The notes under the pieces: generated by a model
What the model saw: the letters and a program-made list of their open reading frames with translations, nothing else
The model's database searches: none
What the model was told of the DNA's origin: nothing
Source: Niallia nealsonii
GTDB lineage: Bacteria; Bacillota; Bacilli; Bacillales; Cytobacillaceae
Length of the DNA: 64,000 nt
Assembly: GCF_002835805.1 (NCBI RefSeq)
Contig: NZ_PISE01000027.1
Span: forward strand, 1 to 64,000
Direction of reading: 5' to 3'
Part shown: positions 17,530 through 26,437 of the stretch, one piece after another
Layout: the number at the start of each line of letters is the position of its first letter
How positions within the stretch are numbered: the stretch's first letter is position 1
Program-made: the position numbers and the translations under genes

Positions 17530-19080
17530 TTAGTTGTTTTCCGCTAATTTATTTGCAGACGGAGCATGTTTAGCATTTGTGTTTTTAGAAATTAAATCTT
17601 CTGCAGGAACAGCACGTTTCATAAAGAAGGATAGTATCAATGCGATGATTACCACCCCAACAGAGATTAAAAATGCATCATTTATTCCTTCAAGCATTGC
17701 TTTCATTGCAATTTGTTCTTTAGCAGCAGCGATTGCATCAGCAGTTGGCTGTGTTGTTGCATTGCTCATGCTTTTCATTGCATCTGCTGCAATTTCTTTT
17801 GCATGTGTTTCTGTTCTGTTGGACATGATTGTAATCAATATTGCAGAACCGATAGCCCCAGAAACTTGTGACAGTGTATTATTCATTGCAGTACCATGCG
17901 GATTTAAGCGTTGCGGCACCTGGTTTAACCCATTTGTCATAACAGGCATCATAATCATAGACATACCAAACATACGAACAGCATAGATAATCATTAGTGT
18001 GGAATACTCTGTTGTCATTGTTAACTTGCTGAATGCGTAAGTTGTACCGGCAGTTATAATTAATCCAATGACAGCAAGCACACGAGCACCATATTTATCA
18101 AATAGTTTACCAGTGATTGGAGACATGATTCCCATAATGATAGCTCCTGGCAATAACAGTAATCCTGAATCTAAAGGAGAAATCCCTCTAATTGTTTGAA
18201 TATATAAAGGCATTAACAGCATTCCTGAGAACATTGCTATATTCACGACAACAGAAATAGCTGCTGATAATGTAAATAAAGGATACTTAAAGATTCTAAA
18301 TTCAAGCATTGGACTAGGTAATTTTAATTGGCGCATGATAAATAGAACTAAAGAGATAACACCTACAATTAATGGACCATATACATGGAAGCTGTCCCAT
18401 CCTTTATCTCCAGCAGAACTAAAGCCATATAATAATCCACCAAAACCTAAGCTTGATAAAAGTACAGATAGTTTATCGATTGTAATATCAATTTTCTCTT
18501 TTTTATCTTTTAATTTAAAGATAGCAAATAATAATACGATTGCGGCAATTGGTGCAACAATATGGAATAATGTTTGCCAATCATAATGCTCTACTACATA
18601 ACCAGATAATGTTGGACCGATTGCTGGTGCAAAAACCATTACTAAACCAAAAACACCCATTGCACTTCCCCGTTTCTCAACAGGAAAACTAGTTAGTAGA
18701 AAGTTCATTAATACCGGCATCATGATAGCAGAACCAGATGCTTGGACCATGCGGGATGCAAGCATGGTAGGGAAATTGCCAGAGAATCCAGCTACAATGG
18801 TTCCTAAAGTAAATAGGGACATCGCTGTAATAAACAAGCGGCGAATCGAATACTTTTGAATTAAAAATGCAGTCGTTGGAATCATGATTCCATTTACAAG
18901 CATATAGCCAGTCACAAGCCATTGACCTGTTGATTCGCTAATTCCAAAATCTTTCATAATGGAAGGTAAAGCAATATTTAGCAAGGTTGAATTTAAAATT
19001 GCCACAAAAGCCCCTGCCATTAAAATGGCGATAATGCCATATGGGGGTTTTTTTGTATGTTGTGTTTCTGTTTTATCCAT
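17530..19080 (-). CDS. DHA2-family drug:proton antiporter (14 TM, EmrB/LmrB-like)
   Basis: A 516-residue membrane protein with about fourteen helices, the DHA2 (EmrB/QacA) size class. It starts YGIIAILMAGAFVAILNSTL and carries the DHA2 motif LNIALPSIMKDF at residues 34-45. WLVTGYMLVNGIMIPTTAFL and the motif C-like GLVMVFAPAIGPTLSGYVV (about 145-163) follow. The extended C-terminal region before the last helix (MKSMSNATTQPTADAIAAAK) is an extracytoplasmic loop. LmrB-type relatives export lincosamides and other drugs; the substrate here is unknown. It is divergent from a TetR gene that probably represses it. A hairpin repeat sits between promoter and ribosome binding site. Confidence 0.9.
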   Translation of the reverse strand: MDKTETQHTKKPPYGIIAILMAGAFVAILNSTLLNIALPSIMKDFGISESTGQWLVTGYMLVNGIMIPTTAFLIQKYSIRRLFITAMSLFTLGTIVAGFSGNFPTMLASRMVQASGSAIMMPVLMNFLLTSFPVEKRGSAMGVFGLVMVFAPAIGPTLSGYVVEHYDWQTLFHIVAPIAAIVLLFAIFKLKDKKEKIDITIDKLSVLLSSLGFGGLLYGFSSAGDKGWDSFHVYGPLIVGVISLVLFIMRQLKLPSPMLEFRIFKYPLFTLSAAISVVVNIAMFSGMLLMPLYIQTIRGISPLDSGLLLLPGAIIMGIMSPITGKLFDKYGARVLAVIGLIITAGTTYAFSKLTMTTEYSTLMIIYAVRMFGMSMIMMPVMTNGLNQVPQRLNPHGTAMNNTLSQVSGAIGSAILITIMSNRTETHAKEIAADAMKSMSNATTQPTADAIAAAKEQIAMKAMLEGINDAFLISVGVVIIALILSFFMKRAVPAEDLISKNTNAKHAPSANKLAENN

Positions 19081-19095
19081 TTATATGTCCTCCTT

Positions 19096-19155
19096 AATAA
19101 AGTGAAACTACAATCAGAAGGAAATAGCATTTCCTTCTGATTGATTGAATGAACC
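19096..19155 (-). repeat. Hairpin repeat, copy D, in the leader of the DHA2 exporter
   Basis: On the minus strand a perfect stem (AATCAGAAGGAAAT with ATTTCCTTCTGATT, 19112-19125 and 19129-19142, 3-base loop) is preceded by GGTTCATTCAATC. It is followed by GTAGTTTCACTTTATT and then the ribosome binding site. The flanks match copies B (52450) and C (55608), while the stem sequence differs. It could alternatively be an operator or attenuator peculiar to this gene. Confidence 0.65.
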
Positions 19156-19224
19156 GGGATGAACTCTCGGTACAATTTTTATACAATTGTTCTAGGCTTA
19201 AATAATAATATACTGCCGGTTCAT
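19148..19224. promoter_or_regulatory. Possible regulator sites between exporter and TetR gene
   Basis: ATGAACCGG at about 19149 and its inverse CCGGTTCAT at about 19216 flank an AT-rich stretch with TATA-like sequences, and a further ATGAAC follows the first copy. This is a plausible operator pair for the divergent TetR protein, on sequence symmetry only. Confidence 0.3.
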
Positions 19225-19415
19225 TTTTTGCAATAAAAAGTTTAGGTAATCTAAAATATAAAATTTAATATAAAATTTAAATTTTCAAAATTATTTTAAC
19301 TGCTATAAATGAAAGGTGTTTCGCAATGCTTTGAACTAGTGAAAGTTGTATTTAGTTAAGAAATCGGGTAGTATTCATTTTGAACAGGCAGTCTAATTTA
19401 TCCTTAAGGTGATGG

Positions 19416-20336
19416 ATGATGAATAATCGGAAAAAACATGTAATGAATAGGGCCCATGAATTATTTATTGAAAAAGGATTTCATACAACATCTATTCAAG
19501 AAATCTTGGAAACCAGCGGCATTTCTAAAGGAACTTTTTATAATTATTTTACAAGCAAAAATGAACTGTTAATTTCTATATTTAAGAGCATCTATTCGGA
19601 GATAGAAGAGAAACGAAAAAAATTATTAATGGGTGAAAATAAAAAAAATATAGATATTTTTATTAAACAAATTGAATTGCTTATCAGAACAAATGATCAA
19701 TATAAAATTATTTCTTTATTTGAAGAAATATTATTTACAAAGGATGAAGAGCTGAAAGAGTTTTTAAAGCTAAGAAGAATTCAAGAATTGCACTGGGTGC
19801 ATGCACGGCTTCATGATATTTGTGATGCAAAAAGCAAACCCTATTTATTAGATTGTGCAATTATGATGACAGGCATTCTTCACAACTTATTTTATTTTTA
19901 TTCTTTGGAGAATAAAGATAAATCAGATATACACAAAGTAGTAACATATGCTGTCAATAGAATCATCAGCAATGCAAAAGAACTATCTATTTCAAAAGAA
20001 CAATTGCTGGATCCAATTGTTTTAAAACAATGGCTTCCTGATGCAGCACATCAAAAGTATCAAGAGAAAGAACTGCTTCAAATTATAGATGGCCTAAAAG
20101 CAAAAATAACCGAATCTTGCATGAGTGAAAAAGATAAAGATAAATTTTTTGAACTCATTGACTTTGTCAGAGAAGAACTTCATGATAATGATTCAGCGAG
20201 AATCCATTTAGTGGAAAGTGCTATTGGCACTTTAAAGAGCTTAATAAAGGATGAGCGGTGTCAAATATTGCTGTATGAATTAGAAAATCAATTTAATTCC
20301 TATATTAATCAATACAAAAAGACTATATCTAGATAA
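19416..20336 (+). CDS. TetR-family regulator with extended C-terminal domain
   Basis: A 306-residue protein. A canonical TetR HTH lies at residues 5-55 (FIEKGFHTTSIQEILETSGI, then SKGTFYNYFTSKNELL). The ligand domain is longer than the usual about 150 residues, reaching residue 306 with a helical C-terminal section (KAKITESCMSEKDKDKF). Such long TetR proteins beside DHA2 exporters commonly sense the exporter's substrate. ATG at 19416 (or the adjacent ATG at 19419) follows AAGGTGAT. It is divergent from the exporter and likely represses both, by inference. A terminator follows immediately. Confidence 0.88.
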   Translation: MMNNRKKHVMNRAHELFIEKGFHTTSIQEILETSGISKGTFYNYFTSKNELLISIFKSIYSEIEEKRKKLLMGENKKNIDIFIKQIELLIRTNDQYKIISLFEEILFTKDEELKEFLKLRRIQELHWVHARLHDICDAKSKPYLLDCAIMMTGILHNLFYFYSLENKDKSDIHKVVTYAVNRIISNAKELSISKEQLLDPIVLKQWLPDAAHQKYQEKELLQIIDGLKAKITESCMSEKDKDKFFELIDFVREELHDNDSARIHLVESAIGTLKSLIKDERCQILLYELENQFNSYINQYKKTISR

Positions 20337-20373
20337 AACACCTAACTTTTTTGGAAAAGTTAGGTGTTTTTTT
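20337..20373 (+). terminator. Terminator after the TetR gene
   Basis: ACACCTAACTTTT and AAAAGTTAGGTGT form a perfect stem with a TTGG loop, followed by seven T. Confidence 0.92.
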
Positions 20374-20484
20374 ATATTTTGCTAAAAAATCAGTTTGTTT
20401 CATCTCGTCTTTTTTAAATCAGGATTAAAGTTTTCATTTTAAGGGAAAATAAAAAAAATCAATGAGAAAGAAGGTTTGAGTGAT

Positions 20485-21336
20485 TTGGATTTATTTTTAA
20501 GTTTGCTTCCTGCCATATTTTGGGGAAGTATTGTGCTTCTGAATGTAAAGATTGGCGGAGGTGCTTATAGTCAAACATTAGGAACAACAATTGGGGCATT
20601 ATTATTTTCTTCCGTTGTGTATCTAATTGCAAGACCAGAGCTTACAATCACTATTTTTATTGTTGGTGTTATCTCTGGGATTTGTTGGTCGATTGGTCAA
20701 AGCGGACAGTTCAAGTCCATTGAATATATTGGTGTTTCGAAAACAATGCCGATTTCTACTGGTTTGCAAATTGTTTCTACAACGCTTTTTGGTGTATTAA
20801 TTTTTCGTGAATGGACAACAGCAACGACCATTATTCTCGGCGTTATTGCGATTGCTTGTATTATTGGAGGGATTGTTTGTACATCCTATGATCAGGAACG
20901 CAGCAATGAAGAAGCAAAAAAATTTAAAAAGGGCGTTGTTACCTTACTTATTTCTACACTCGGCTATTTAGGATATGCCGTTGTTGCTCGGGCTTTTGGA
21001 GTCAATGGATGGTCGGCCCTGTTTCCGCAAGCCGTTGGAATGACAATTGGTGGGATTATTATTACATATAAGCATAAACCCTATAATAGATATACATTGC
21101 TGAATATATTTCCTGGGCTATTTTGGGCTGCTGGAAATATGTTTCTGTTTATTTCCCAGCCTAAAGTCGGGGTTGCCATCAGCTACTCTTTATCTCAAAC
21201 AGGAGTAGTCATTTCTACACTTGGAGGCATTTTTTTATTAAAGGAAAAGAAAACAAAGCGTCAGCTTATCTTTATTGGCATTGGAATTATCTTAATTATT
21301 ATTGGGGTAGTTTGTTTAGGATTAGCAAAAAGGTAA
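20485..21336 (+). CDS. glcU: Glucose uptake protein GlcU
   Basis: A protein of about 283 residues with ten membrane helices of the GRP/RhaT transporter family. It starts MDLFLSLLPAIFWGSIVLLN, close to the B. subtilis GlcU N-terminus. It imports non-phosphorylated glucose by proton symport, which the next gene's product then oxidises. The start is TTG at 20485, ten bases after AAGAAGG; an upstream in-frame TTG at 20476 would lie almost on the ribosome binding site. It forms an operon with gdh (25-base gap). In B. subtilis this pair is expressed in the forespore; I could not find a convincing sigma-G promoter here. Confidence 0.9.
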   Translation: MDLFLSLLPAIFWGSIVLLNVKIGGGAYSQTLGTTIGALLFSSVVYLIARPELTITIFIVGVISGICWSIGQSGQFKSIEYIGVSKTMPISTGLQIVSTTLFGVLIFREWTTATTIILGVIAIACIIGGIVCTSYDQERSNEEAKKFKKGVVTLLISTLGYLGYAVVARAFGVNGWSALFPQAVGMTIGGIIITYKHKPYNRYTLLNIFPGLFWAAGNMFLFISQPKVGVAISYSLSQTGVVISTLGGIFLLKEKKTKRQLIFIGIGIILIIIGVVCLGLAKR

Positions 21337-21340
21337 ATAA

Positions 21341-22147
<807 letters not shown>

Positions 22148-22234
22148 AATATGCAAAGTTTTTCTCAGAGAAAAGGAAGAATTCTTGAATTTTTTGACCG
22201 TTTAAAACAATAGTACTGTTTGACTAGTAAAAGT

Positions 22235-22315
22235 TATAGTTGGTACAATAAGTTATTAACCGTGAATATAATGGCTTAATATGTAAAGAAAATAGGCCAT
22301 TTTATACCAACTATA
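22235..22315. promoter_or_regulatory. Widely spaced inverted repeat upstream of the MarR gene
   Basis: TATAGTTGGTA at 22235-22245 and its exact inverse TACCAACTATA at 22305-22315 are separated by 59 bases. The right arm sits just before the gene's ribosome binding site. Likely autoregulatory operator half-sites, or a long RNA stem in the leader. Confidence 0.5.
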
Positions 22316-22327
22316 GGTGGAGATTAA

Positions 22328-22768
22328 ATGGAATTAAATGAACAAAGTCCATTCGTTGCAAGTTGGCTAACACTTACTTCCATACAAGAAAAAGTAGCAA
22401 ATGAATTGGAGAATACTTTACAAGCAGCCCATCAATTATCGTTAAGGGAGTTTTACGTGCTGCTGTTTTTAGCACAAGCTCCGGAGAAAAAGTTAAGGCT
22501 GCAGCAGTTGCAAGAAATGGTTAATTTAAGTCAAAGTGCATTATCAAGACTTGTTGCAAGAATGGAAGCGAAAAGCTGCGGGGCACTGCAAAGACATATT
22601 TGCCAAGATGATCGAAGAGGGATCTATACTTCTTTGACAGCATATGGGGAAGAAAAATTAGTAAAAGCAAAGATGACTTTTCAGCAAACATTAAATGAAG
22701 CACTAAAAAAGGATCAGGTTTATCAAGGGTTAACACAATTAGTAAAAGAGCTTGAAAATCATAAATAA
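22328..22768 (+). CDS. MarR-family transcriptional regulator
   Basis: A 146-residue winged-helix protein. The recognition region is LQQLQEMVNLSQSALSRLVA (about residues 59-78), followed by RMEAKSCGALQRH and the wing CQDDRRGIYTSLTAYGEEKL. A Cys in the segment AKSCGAL and another in HICQDDRR could allow thiol-based sensing of electrophiles, but this is speculation. It lies upstream of namA, whose product reduces electrophilic enones, so it may control that gene; a terminator separates them. It is flanked upstream by an 11-bp inverted repeat likely used for autoregulation. Confidence 0.88.
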   Translation: MELNEQSPFVASWLTLTSIQEKVANELENTLQAAHQLSLREFYVLLFLAQAPEKKLRLQQLQEMVNLSQSALSRLVARMEAKSCGALQRHICQDDRRGIYTSLTAYGEEKLVKAKMTFQQTLNEALKKDQVYQGLTQLVKELENHK

Positions 22769-22769
22769 C

Positions 22770-22805
22770 AAAAGCAGTCGACAAGTTTTTGCTTGACTGC
22801 TTTTG
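22770..22805 (+). terminator. Terminator after the MarR gene
   Basis: AAAAGCAGTCGACAAG pairs with CTTGACTGCTTTT with one bulged region. The U-tract is within the right arm. Confidence 0.75.
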
Positions 22806-22938
22806 GCAGCATTTAATCGATGGGATGAAGGCAAATAAATTAAAATGGTGTTAAGTAGGCAACAATATTGACTGAGAAATAGAATCATGTTAATTTACAT
22901 GCATGAGCATACATTTAAAAAGAAAGAAGGAATAAAAA

Positions 22939-23967
22939 ATGACAAATTTATTTACCCCTTTTTCATTTAAAGGATTAGAATTAAAAAACCGTGTGGTGAT
23001 GCCCCCAATGTGCCAATATTCTGTTGAGAATAAGGATGGAATTGCAAACGACTGGCATTATAATCATTATGTTAGCCGTGCAATTGGCGGGGCAAGCTTA
23101 ATTATTATTGAAATGACAGATGTAGATCCAGATGGACGCATTAGTGATTATGATTTAGGGATATGGAGCGATGAGCAAATTCCAGCATTAGCTCGCATTG
23201 TTGATGCCTGTCATGCACATGGCGCAAAAGTAGGCATTCAAATTGCTCATGCCGGAAGAAAAGCGGAAGATGCAGAAGTTCCTGTTTCTTCTTCGCCGAT
23301 AGCTTTTGATGAAAAATCAAAAACGCCAAAAGAATTATCTACAAAAGAAGTAAAAGACATGGTCATAAAATTCCGTCAAGGAGTAGAACGTGCATTAAAA
23401 GCTGGTGTGGATGTGATTGAATTACATGGTGCACATGGCTACTTAATTCATCAATTCCACGCACCGCTTACAAATAAAAGAGATGATGAGTACGGTCAAG
23501 ATCGGACAAAATTTGGTGTAGAAGTAATTCAAGCTGCGAAAAGTGTTATGCCAGAAAACATGCCTTTAATTCTGCGCATTTCTGCAACAGAATATGTGGA
23601 GGGCGGCTATACAGCAGAAGAAAGTGTAGAATTTGCGAAACATTATCAAAAAGCTGGTGTCGATATATTCCATATAAGTTCAGGTGGAGAAGGGCCTCTA
23701 TCTGCAACTAGAAGACCTGGAATACATGCAGGCTATCAAGTGCCCCTTGCCCGCTTGTATAAAGAAACATTAAATGTGCCAGTTATCGCAGTTGGGAATT
23801 TAGAAGATGCAACGGTTGCAAATGCAGTTGTTGGAAATGAAGATGCAGATTTAGTGGCAGTAGGAAGAGGAATGCTAAGAAATCCTTATTGGACAATTGA
23901 AGCAGCTGCACAGCTGAAAAAAGAAACACCAGTGCCAAAGCAATATGCAGCAGCATTTCCTAAATAA
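22939..23967 (+). CDS. namA: NADPH dehydrogenase NamA (old yellow enzyme, YqjM type)
   Basis: A 342-residue FMN-dependent TIM-barrel oxidoreductase of the classical YqjM subclass. It reduces alpha,beta-unsaturated aldehydes and ketones, nitro compounds and quinone-like electrophiles with NADPH. Seen: MPPMCQYSVENKDG with the Cys/Tyr active-site pair near residues 25-28, IQIAHAGRKA near residue 100, and the catalytic HGAHGYLIHQF near residue 164. FMN-phosphate contacts lie in VAVGRGMLRNPYW. Length equals the family's. A plausible ribosome binding site AAAGAAGG precedes ATG. It is followed by a decayed monooxygenase gene that would have formed an operon with it. Confidence 0.93.
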   Translation: MTNLFTPFSFKGLELKNRVVMPPMCQYSVENKDGIANDWHYNHYVSRAIGGASLIIIEMTDVDPDGRISDYDLGIWSDEQIPALARIVDACHAHGAKVGIQIAHAGRKAEDAEVPVSSSPIAFDEKSKTPKELSTKEVKDMVIKFRQGVERALKAGVDVIELHGAHGYLIHQFHAPLTNKRDDEYGQDRTKFGVEVIQAAKSVMPENMPLILRISATEYVEGGYTAEESVEFAKHYQKAGVDIFHISSGGEGPLSATRRPGIHAGYQVPLARLYKETLNVPVIAVGNLEDATVANAVVGNEDADLVAVGRGMLRNPYWTIEAAAQLKKETPVPKQYAAAFPK

Positions 23968-23989
23968 GGATTAAGCAGGAGGAGCGGCT

Positions 23990-24269
23990 ATTACTGTTAT
24001 AGCTATTTTAAAAGCACATTCAGGCAAAGAGACTGAGCTGCGAAAAGAATTGCAAAAATGGTGAATCCTTCCCGCAAAGAAAAGGGTGTTTAAATTATCT
24101 GTTTCATGAATCTTTAAATAACGACGATGTTTTTGTGTTTTATGAAAATTGGGTCGATGAAGAAGCGATTAAATTTTATAATGAAACAGAGCATTATCTG
24201 ACATACAAGCAGAATGTCGAAGCATTAATAGAAAGTAAACAAGTATTTAAATTGGCAACACTTGCTTAA
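23990..24269 (+). pseudogene. Broken antibiotic-biosynthesis-monooxygenase-like (YgiN-type) gene
   Basis: Three successive frames give one continuous ABM-domain protein of about 92 residues. ITVIAILKAHSGKETELRKE ends in a stop at 24062; the next frame reads MVNPSRKEKG up to a stop at 24091; the third reads CLNYLFHESLNNDDVFVFYE through to ATLA and a stop at 24267. Small dimeric ABM proteins oxidise quinols or similar aromatics. A consensus ribosome binding site (AGGAGG) is present, but the expected ATG is ATT. Both shifts fall at base runs (AAAAA and AAAAGGG), each cured by one added base. So either true decay or sequencing undercalls explains it; the missing ATG favours decay. It directly follows namA. 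Confidence 0.8.
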
Positions 24270-24277
24270 ATTTTTTT

Positions 24278-24312
24278 AAACGGGCTATCCAAAGCAGATA
24301 GTCTGTTTTTTT
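24278..24312 (+). terminator. Terminator after the broken monooxygenase gene
   Basis: AAACGGGCTATC pairs with GATAGTCTGTTT through two G-U pairs, followed by a T-run. Confidence 0.8.
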
Positions 24313-24314
24313 AT

Positions 24315-24448
24315 AGGCTATGTTAAAGCTCATTGCTGATTTTGACACTTTATTGATTGCAGCGAGAGGCTCCTGGACTGCCCGCGGAAAGCGAACGCCT
24401 CTCGCTGCAATCAACAGGCAAATTGAACAGAGCTTTTTATAAAGGCTT
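24315..24448. repeat. Short dispersed repeat with a perfect 18-bp hairpin
   Basis: TTGATTGCAGCGAGAGGC (24353-24370) and its exact inverse (24397-24414) enclose a GC-rich core, CCCGCGGAAAGCGAACG. Outer AAAGCTC/GAGCTTT arms lie at 24326 and 24430. The core and the GATTG-AGCG edges match the longer repeat at 63529-63764, so this looks like a shortened member of the same Bacillaceae intergenic repeat family. It is strongly GC-rich compared with its surroundings. Confidence 0.7.
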
Positions 24449-24527
24449 CTAAAAAAAGAGTTTTTTATTTTGTGTTAAGGAAACTTTTTTTACTGTGGTT
24501 AATATTATATAACAGGAGGGATAAAGG

Positions 24528-24647
24528 ATGAAACCAAATGGACGCATTCAAAAGAAAATAGAAGCATATTCTTATGTTTTTAAATGCTTAGGAATATTAA
24601 AGGAAGAAGAATGGAAGAAAATCCAAGCTGCTAGTAATAAAAATTAA
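24528..24647 (+). CDS. Small hypothetical protein (39 aa)
   Basis: ATG at 24528 is preceded by AGGAGGG with ideal spacing. The reading frame runs 39 codons to TAA. The product begins MKPNGRIQKKIEAYSYVFK and ends EEEWKKIQAASNKN. It is basic and helical, with one Cys, no membrane segment and no signal peptide. I do not recognise the family. The strong ribosome binding site and coding-like composition support a real gene. It lies alone between a dispersed repeat and the convergent amino-acid permease. Confidence 0.65.
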   Translation: MKPNGRIQKKIEAYSYVFKCLGILKEEEWKKIQAASNKN

Positions 24648-24830
24648 CAAAACCAATTATAAAAAATAGTGTAAAAAGTTAGTCTGAGGGGGCAGAAGAT
24701 GAGTAATAGGACTAAGTAGAGCTTGCAAAACGAAAAAAATTGCGAGCTCTACCAAATTAGCGTAAGAAAATTTTGGAAAGAACAATATACAAGAATGATG
24801 TTTGTTCTGCTAAGAGGAGACAAGCCTAAA

Positions 24831-26174
24831 CTATAAAGGGGCTTGCTTTCGTTTATACACAACAATAATTGTACAAACAGAAAGAATAACTACAAATAAT
24901 AGACTTACAAAAAAGCCGATTCTAATTCCCTTTTCTAAAGTTGTTCCTGTGATAGCCGCAATAATAAGAAGTATACCGACAGATGCTTTTGTTTTATCCC
25001 AAAAAGTTGTTTTTAACACTTTAAAAGAGGAAAAAAGAATAAATGCCCAGTTATACAAGAGTAGAATTCCTGCAGCAGTTGTAATATATTCGAATATTTT
25101 TCCAGGTAAAATAAGTGCTGCCACAACGGAAGCAAATAAGCCAAGTGCCCCCAATATAAGAGAAGGCAATGGGAGGCTATTGAATTTATTTAATTTTTTC
25201 TCAAATAATTTTGGTGCATCTCCACCTTTAGCTAGTGTTACAAGAAGATTTGTCACTCCAAATAACGACGCAGTCATCGTAGAAAAACCAGCAATAATAA
25301 TCGCTCCGTTAAATACATGTGGGAAAAAATTTAAATGATAATCGGATAAAGCAGTAACAAAAGGACTTTCTTTTTCCGTAAATGCATGAAGCGGCACAAG
25401 CACGACAGCTAATCCTAATGAAAGAACATAAATAATCATTAAAATAATCAGCATATTAGTACCTGCTTTTGGTGCATCTTCTTTCTTTTTTAATTGCATG
25501 GCCATAAGGCCTATTACTTCAATTCCTCCATATGCGTAAAAGGCATATAGCAGTGATGTCCAAAATCCTTTCCAGCCATGTGGAAAAAAGTCTTGGTTAG
25601 AATTTGGAAACACTGGTTTATGTCCGCTCGTTTTAAACCAGCCCAAAAGTGCAGCAGCTGCTAATAAAATAAACATAATAATTGCTGCTGTTTTCATTAC
25701 TGCCAAATAATTTTCAACTCGATCAAACCCTTTTGTACCTAAAAAAACAACAAAAATTGATAAAACGGCATAGATGCAGGCAAAAATCCAAAGAGGAATT
25801 TTCGGAAACCAAAATTGGGAAAGGAGTGCAAGTGCAGTCAGTTGGCTGCCCATAATTAAAATATTGGAACACCAATAGTTCCAGCCACAGCTAAAGCCTG
25901 CCCATGGACCAAAAGCTTTGTTTGCATAATAGCAAAAAGAGCCTTCTTGTGGATCTGCTGCTGTCATTTTGGCGAGCAGATTAAAGACAATATAAGTGCC
26001 AAGAGCCGCAATAATAAAAGAAAAGACAATGGAAAATCCCGTTTCTTTTATGCCGATGCCTGATCCTAGAAAGTAGCCAGTACCAATGGTGCAGCCAACG
26101 CCTATTAACGATAGTTGCCACCATGAAAGACTGCCTGTTTCTGGAGATTTATTTGCTTTTGTTTGTTTATTCAT
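24831..26174 (-). CDS. APC-superfamily amino acid permease
   Basis: A protein of about 447 residues with twelve predicted helices of the APC family. The first helix has the substrate-binding unwound segment GVGCTIGTGYFLGSGIGI (residues 19-36). The conserved YANKAFGPWAGFSCGWNYW follows near residue 80, and FYAYGGIEVIGLMA near residue 205 marks helix 6. It takes up an amino acid by proton symport; which one cannot be read. I chose ATG at 26174 because AAAGGAG lies seven bases upstream on the minus strand; a farther in-frame ATG at 26204 would include this site in the gene. A (GAAAA)5 run lies in its upstream region. No clear terminator was seen. Confidence 0.88.
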   Translation of the reverse strand: MNKQTKANKSPETGSLSWWQLSLIGVGCTIGTGYFLGSGIGIKETGFSIVFSFIIAALGTYIVFNLLAKMTAADPQEGSFCYYANKAFGPWAGFSCGWNYWCSNILIMGSQLTALALLSQFWFPKIPLWIFACIYAVLSIFVVFLGTKGFDRVENYLAVMKTAAIIMFILLAAAALLGWFKTSGHKPVFPNSNQDFFPHGWKGFWTSLLYAFYAYGGIEVIGLMAMQLKKKEDAPKAGTNMLIILMIIYVLSLGLAVVLVPLHAFTEKESPFVTALSDYHLNFFPHVFNGAIIIAGFSTMTASLFGVTNLLVTLAKGGDAPKLFEKKLNKFNSLPLPSLILGALGLFASVVAALILPGKIFEYITTAAGILLLYNWAFILFSSFKVLKTTFWDKTKASVGILLIIAAITGTTLEKGIRIGFFVSLLFVVILSVCTIIVVYKRKQAPL

Positions 26175-26251
26175 CTGAAGCTCCTTTCTTAAAAATATAT
26201 ACATACCAAAGCTTAGTATGTGTTTGAAAATAGATATTATGTTTGAGATGA

Positions 26252-26276
26252 GAAAAGAAAAGAAAAGAAAAGAAAA
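26252..26276. repeat. Pentanucleotide microsatellite (GAAAA)x5
   Basis: Five exact tandem copies of GAAAA, in the shared upstream region of the permease (minus) and the dioxygenase (plus). Confidence 0.9.
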
Positions 26277-26324
26277 GTATTCAGTAGCATGTTGGTTGAC
26301 AAGTCAGATGGAGAATGATATATT

Positions 26325-26342
26325 TATCTCGAATTAAAGATA
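26325..26342. promoter_or_regulatory. MhqR-like operator upstream of the dioxygenase gene
   Basis: TATCTCGAATTAAAGATA is a near-palindrome that closely resembles, from memory, the B. subtilis MhqR box (TATCTCGAATTCGAGATA). It matches 16 of 18 bases with a sequence at 42550-42567 upstream of the azoreductase gene. Both genes belong to families controlled by MhqR in B. subtilis. Confidence 0.6.
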
Positions 26343-26437
26343 TTTTAAATTGAAGTAATAATAGATGGAATAATTTTCATATACTACCTATTATCATATA
26401 GGAGAAAATAAAGAAATTGGGCTGGAGGAATAGTAAA

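Noticed and set aside
20374-20484. Sigma-G promoter for glcU-gdh
   Set aside because: No TGAATA/CATACTA-like pair with correct spacing could be found, although the family is forespore-expressed in B. subtilis.
24717-24750. Inverted repeat AGAGCTTGCAA / TTGCGAGCTCT as terminator of the amino acid permease
   Set aside because: No T-run follows on either strand at the right place and the stem has a mismatch; it remains a weak hairpin of unknown role.
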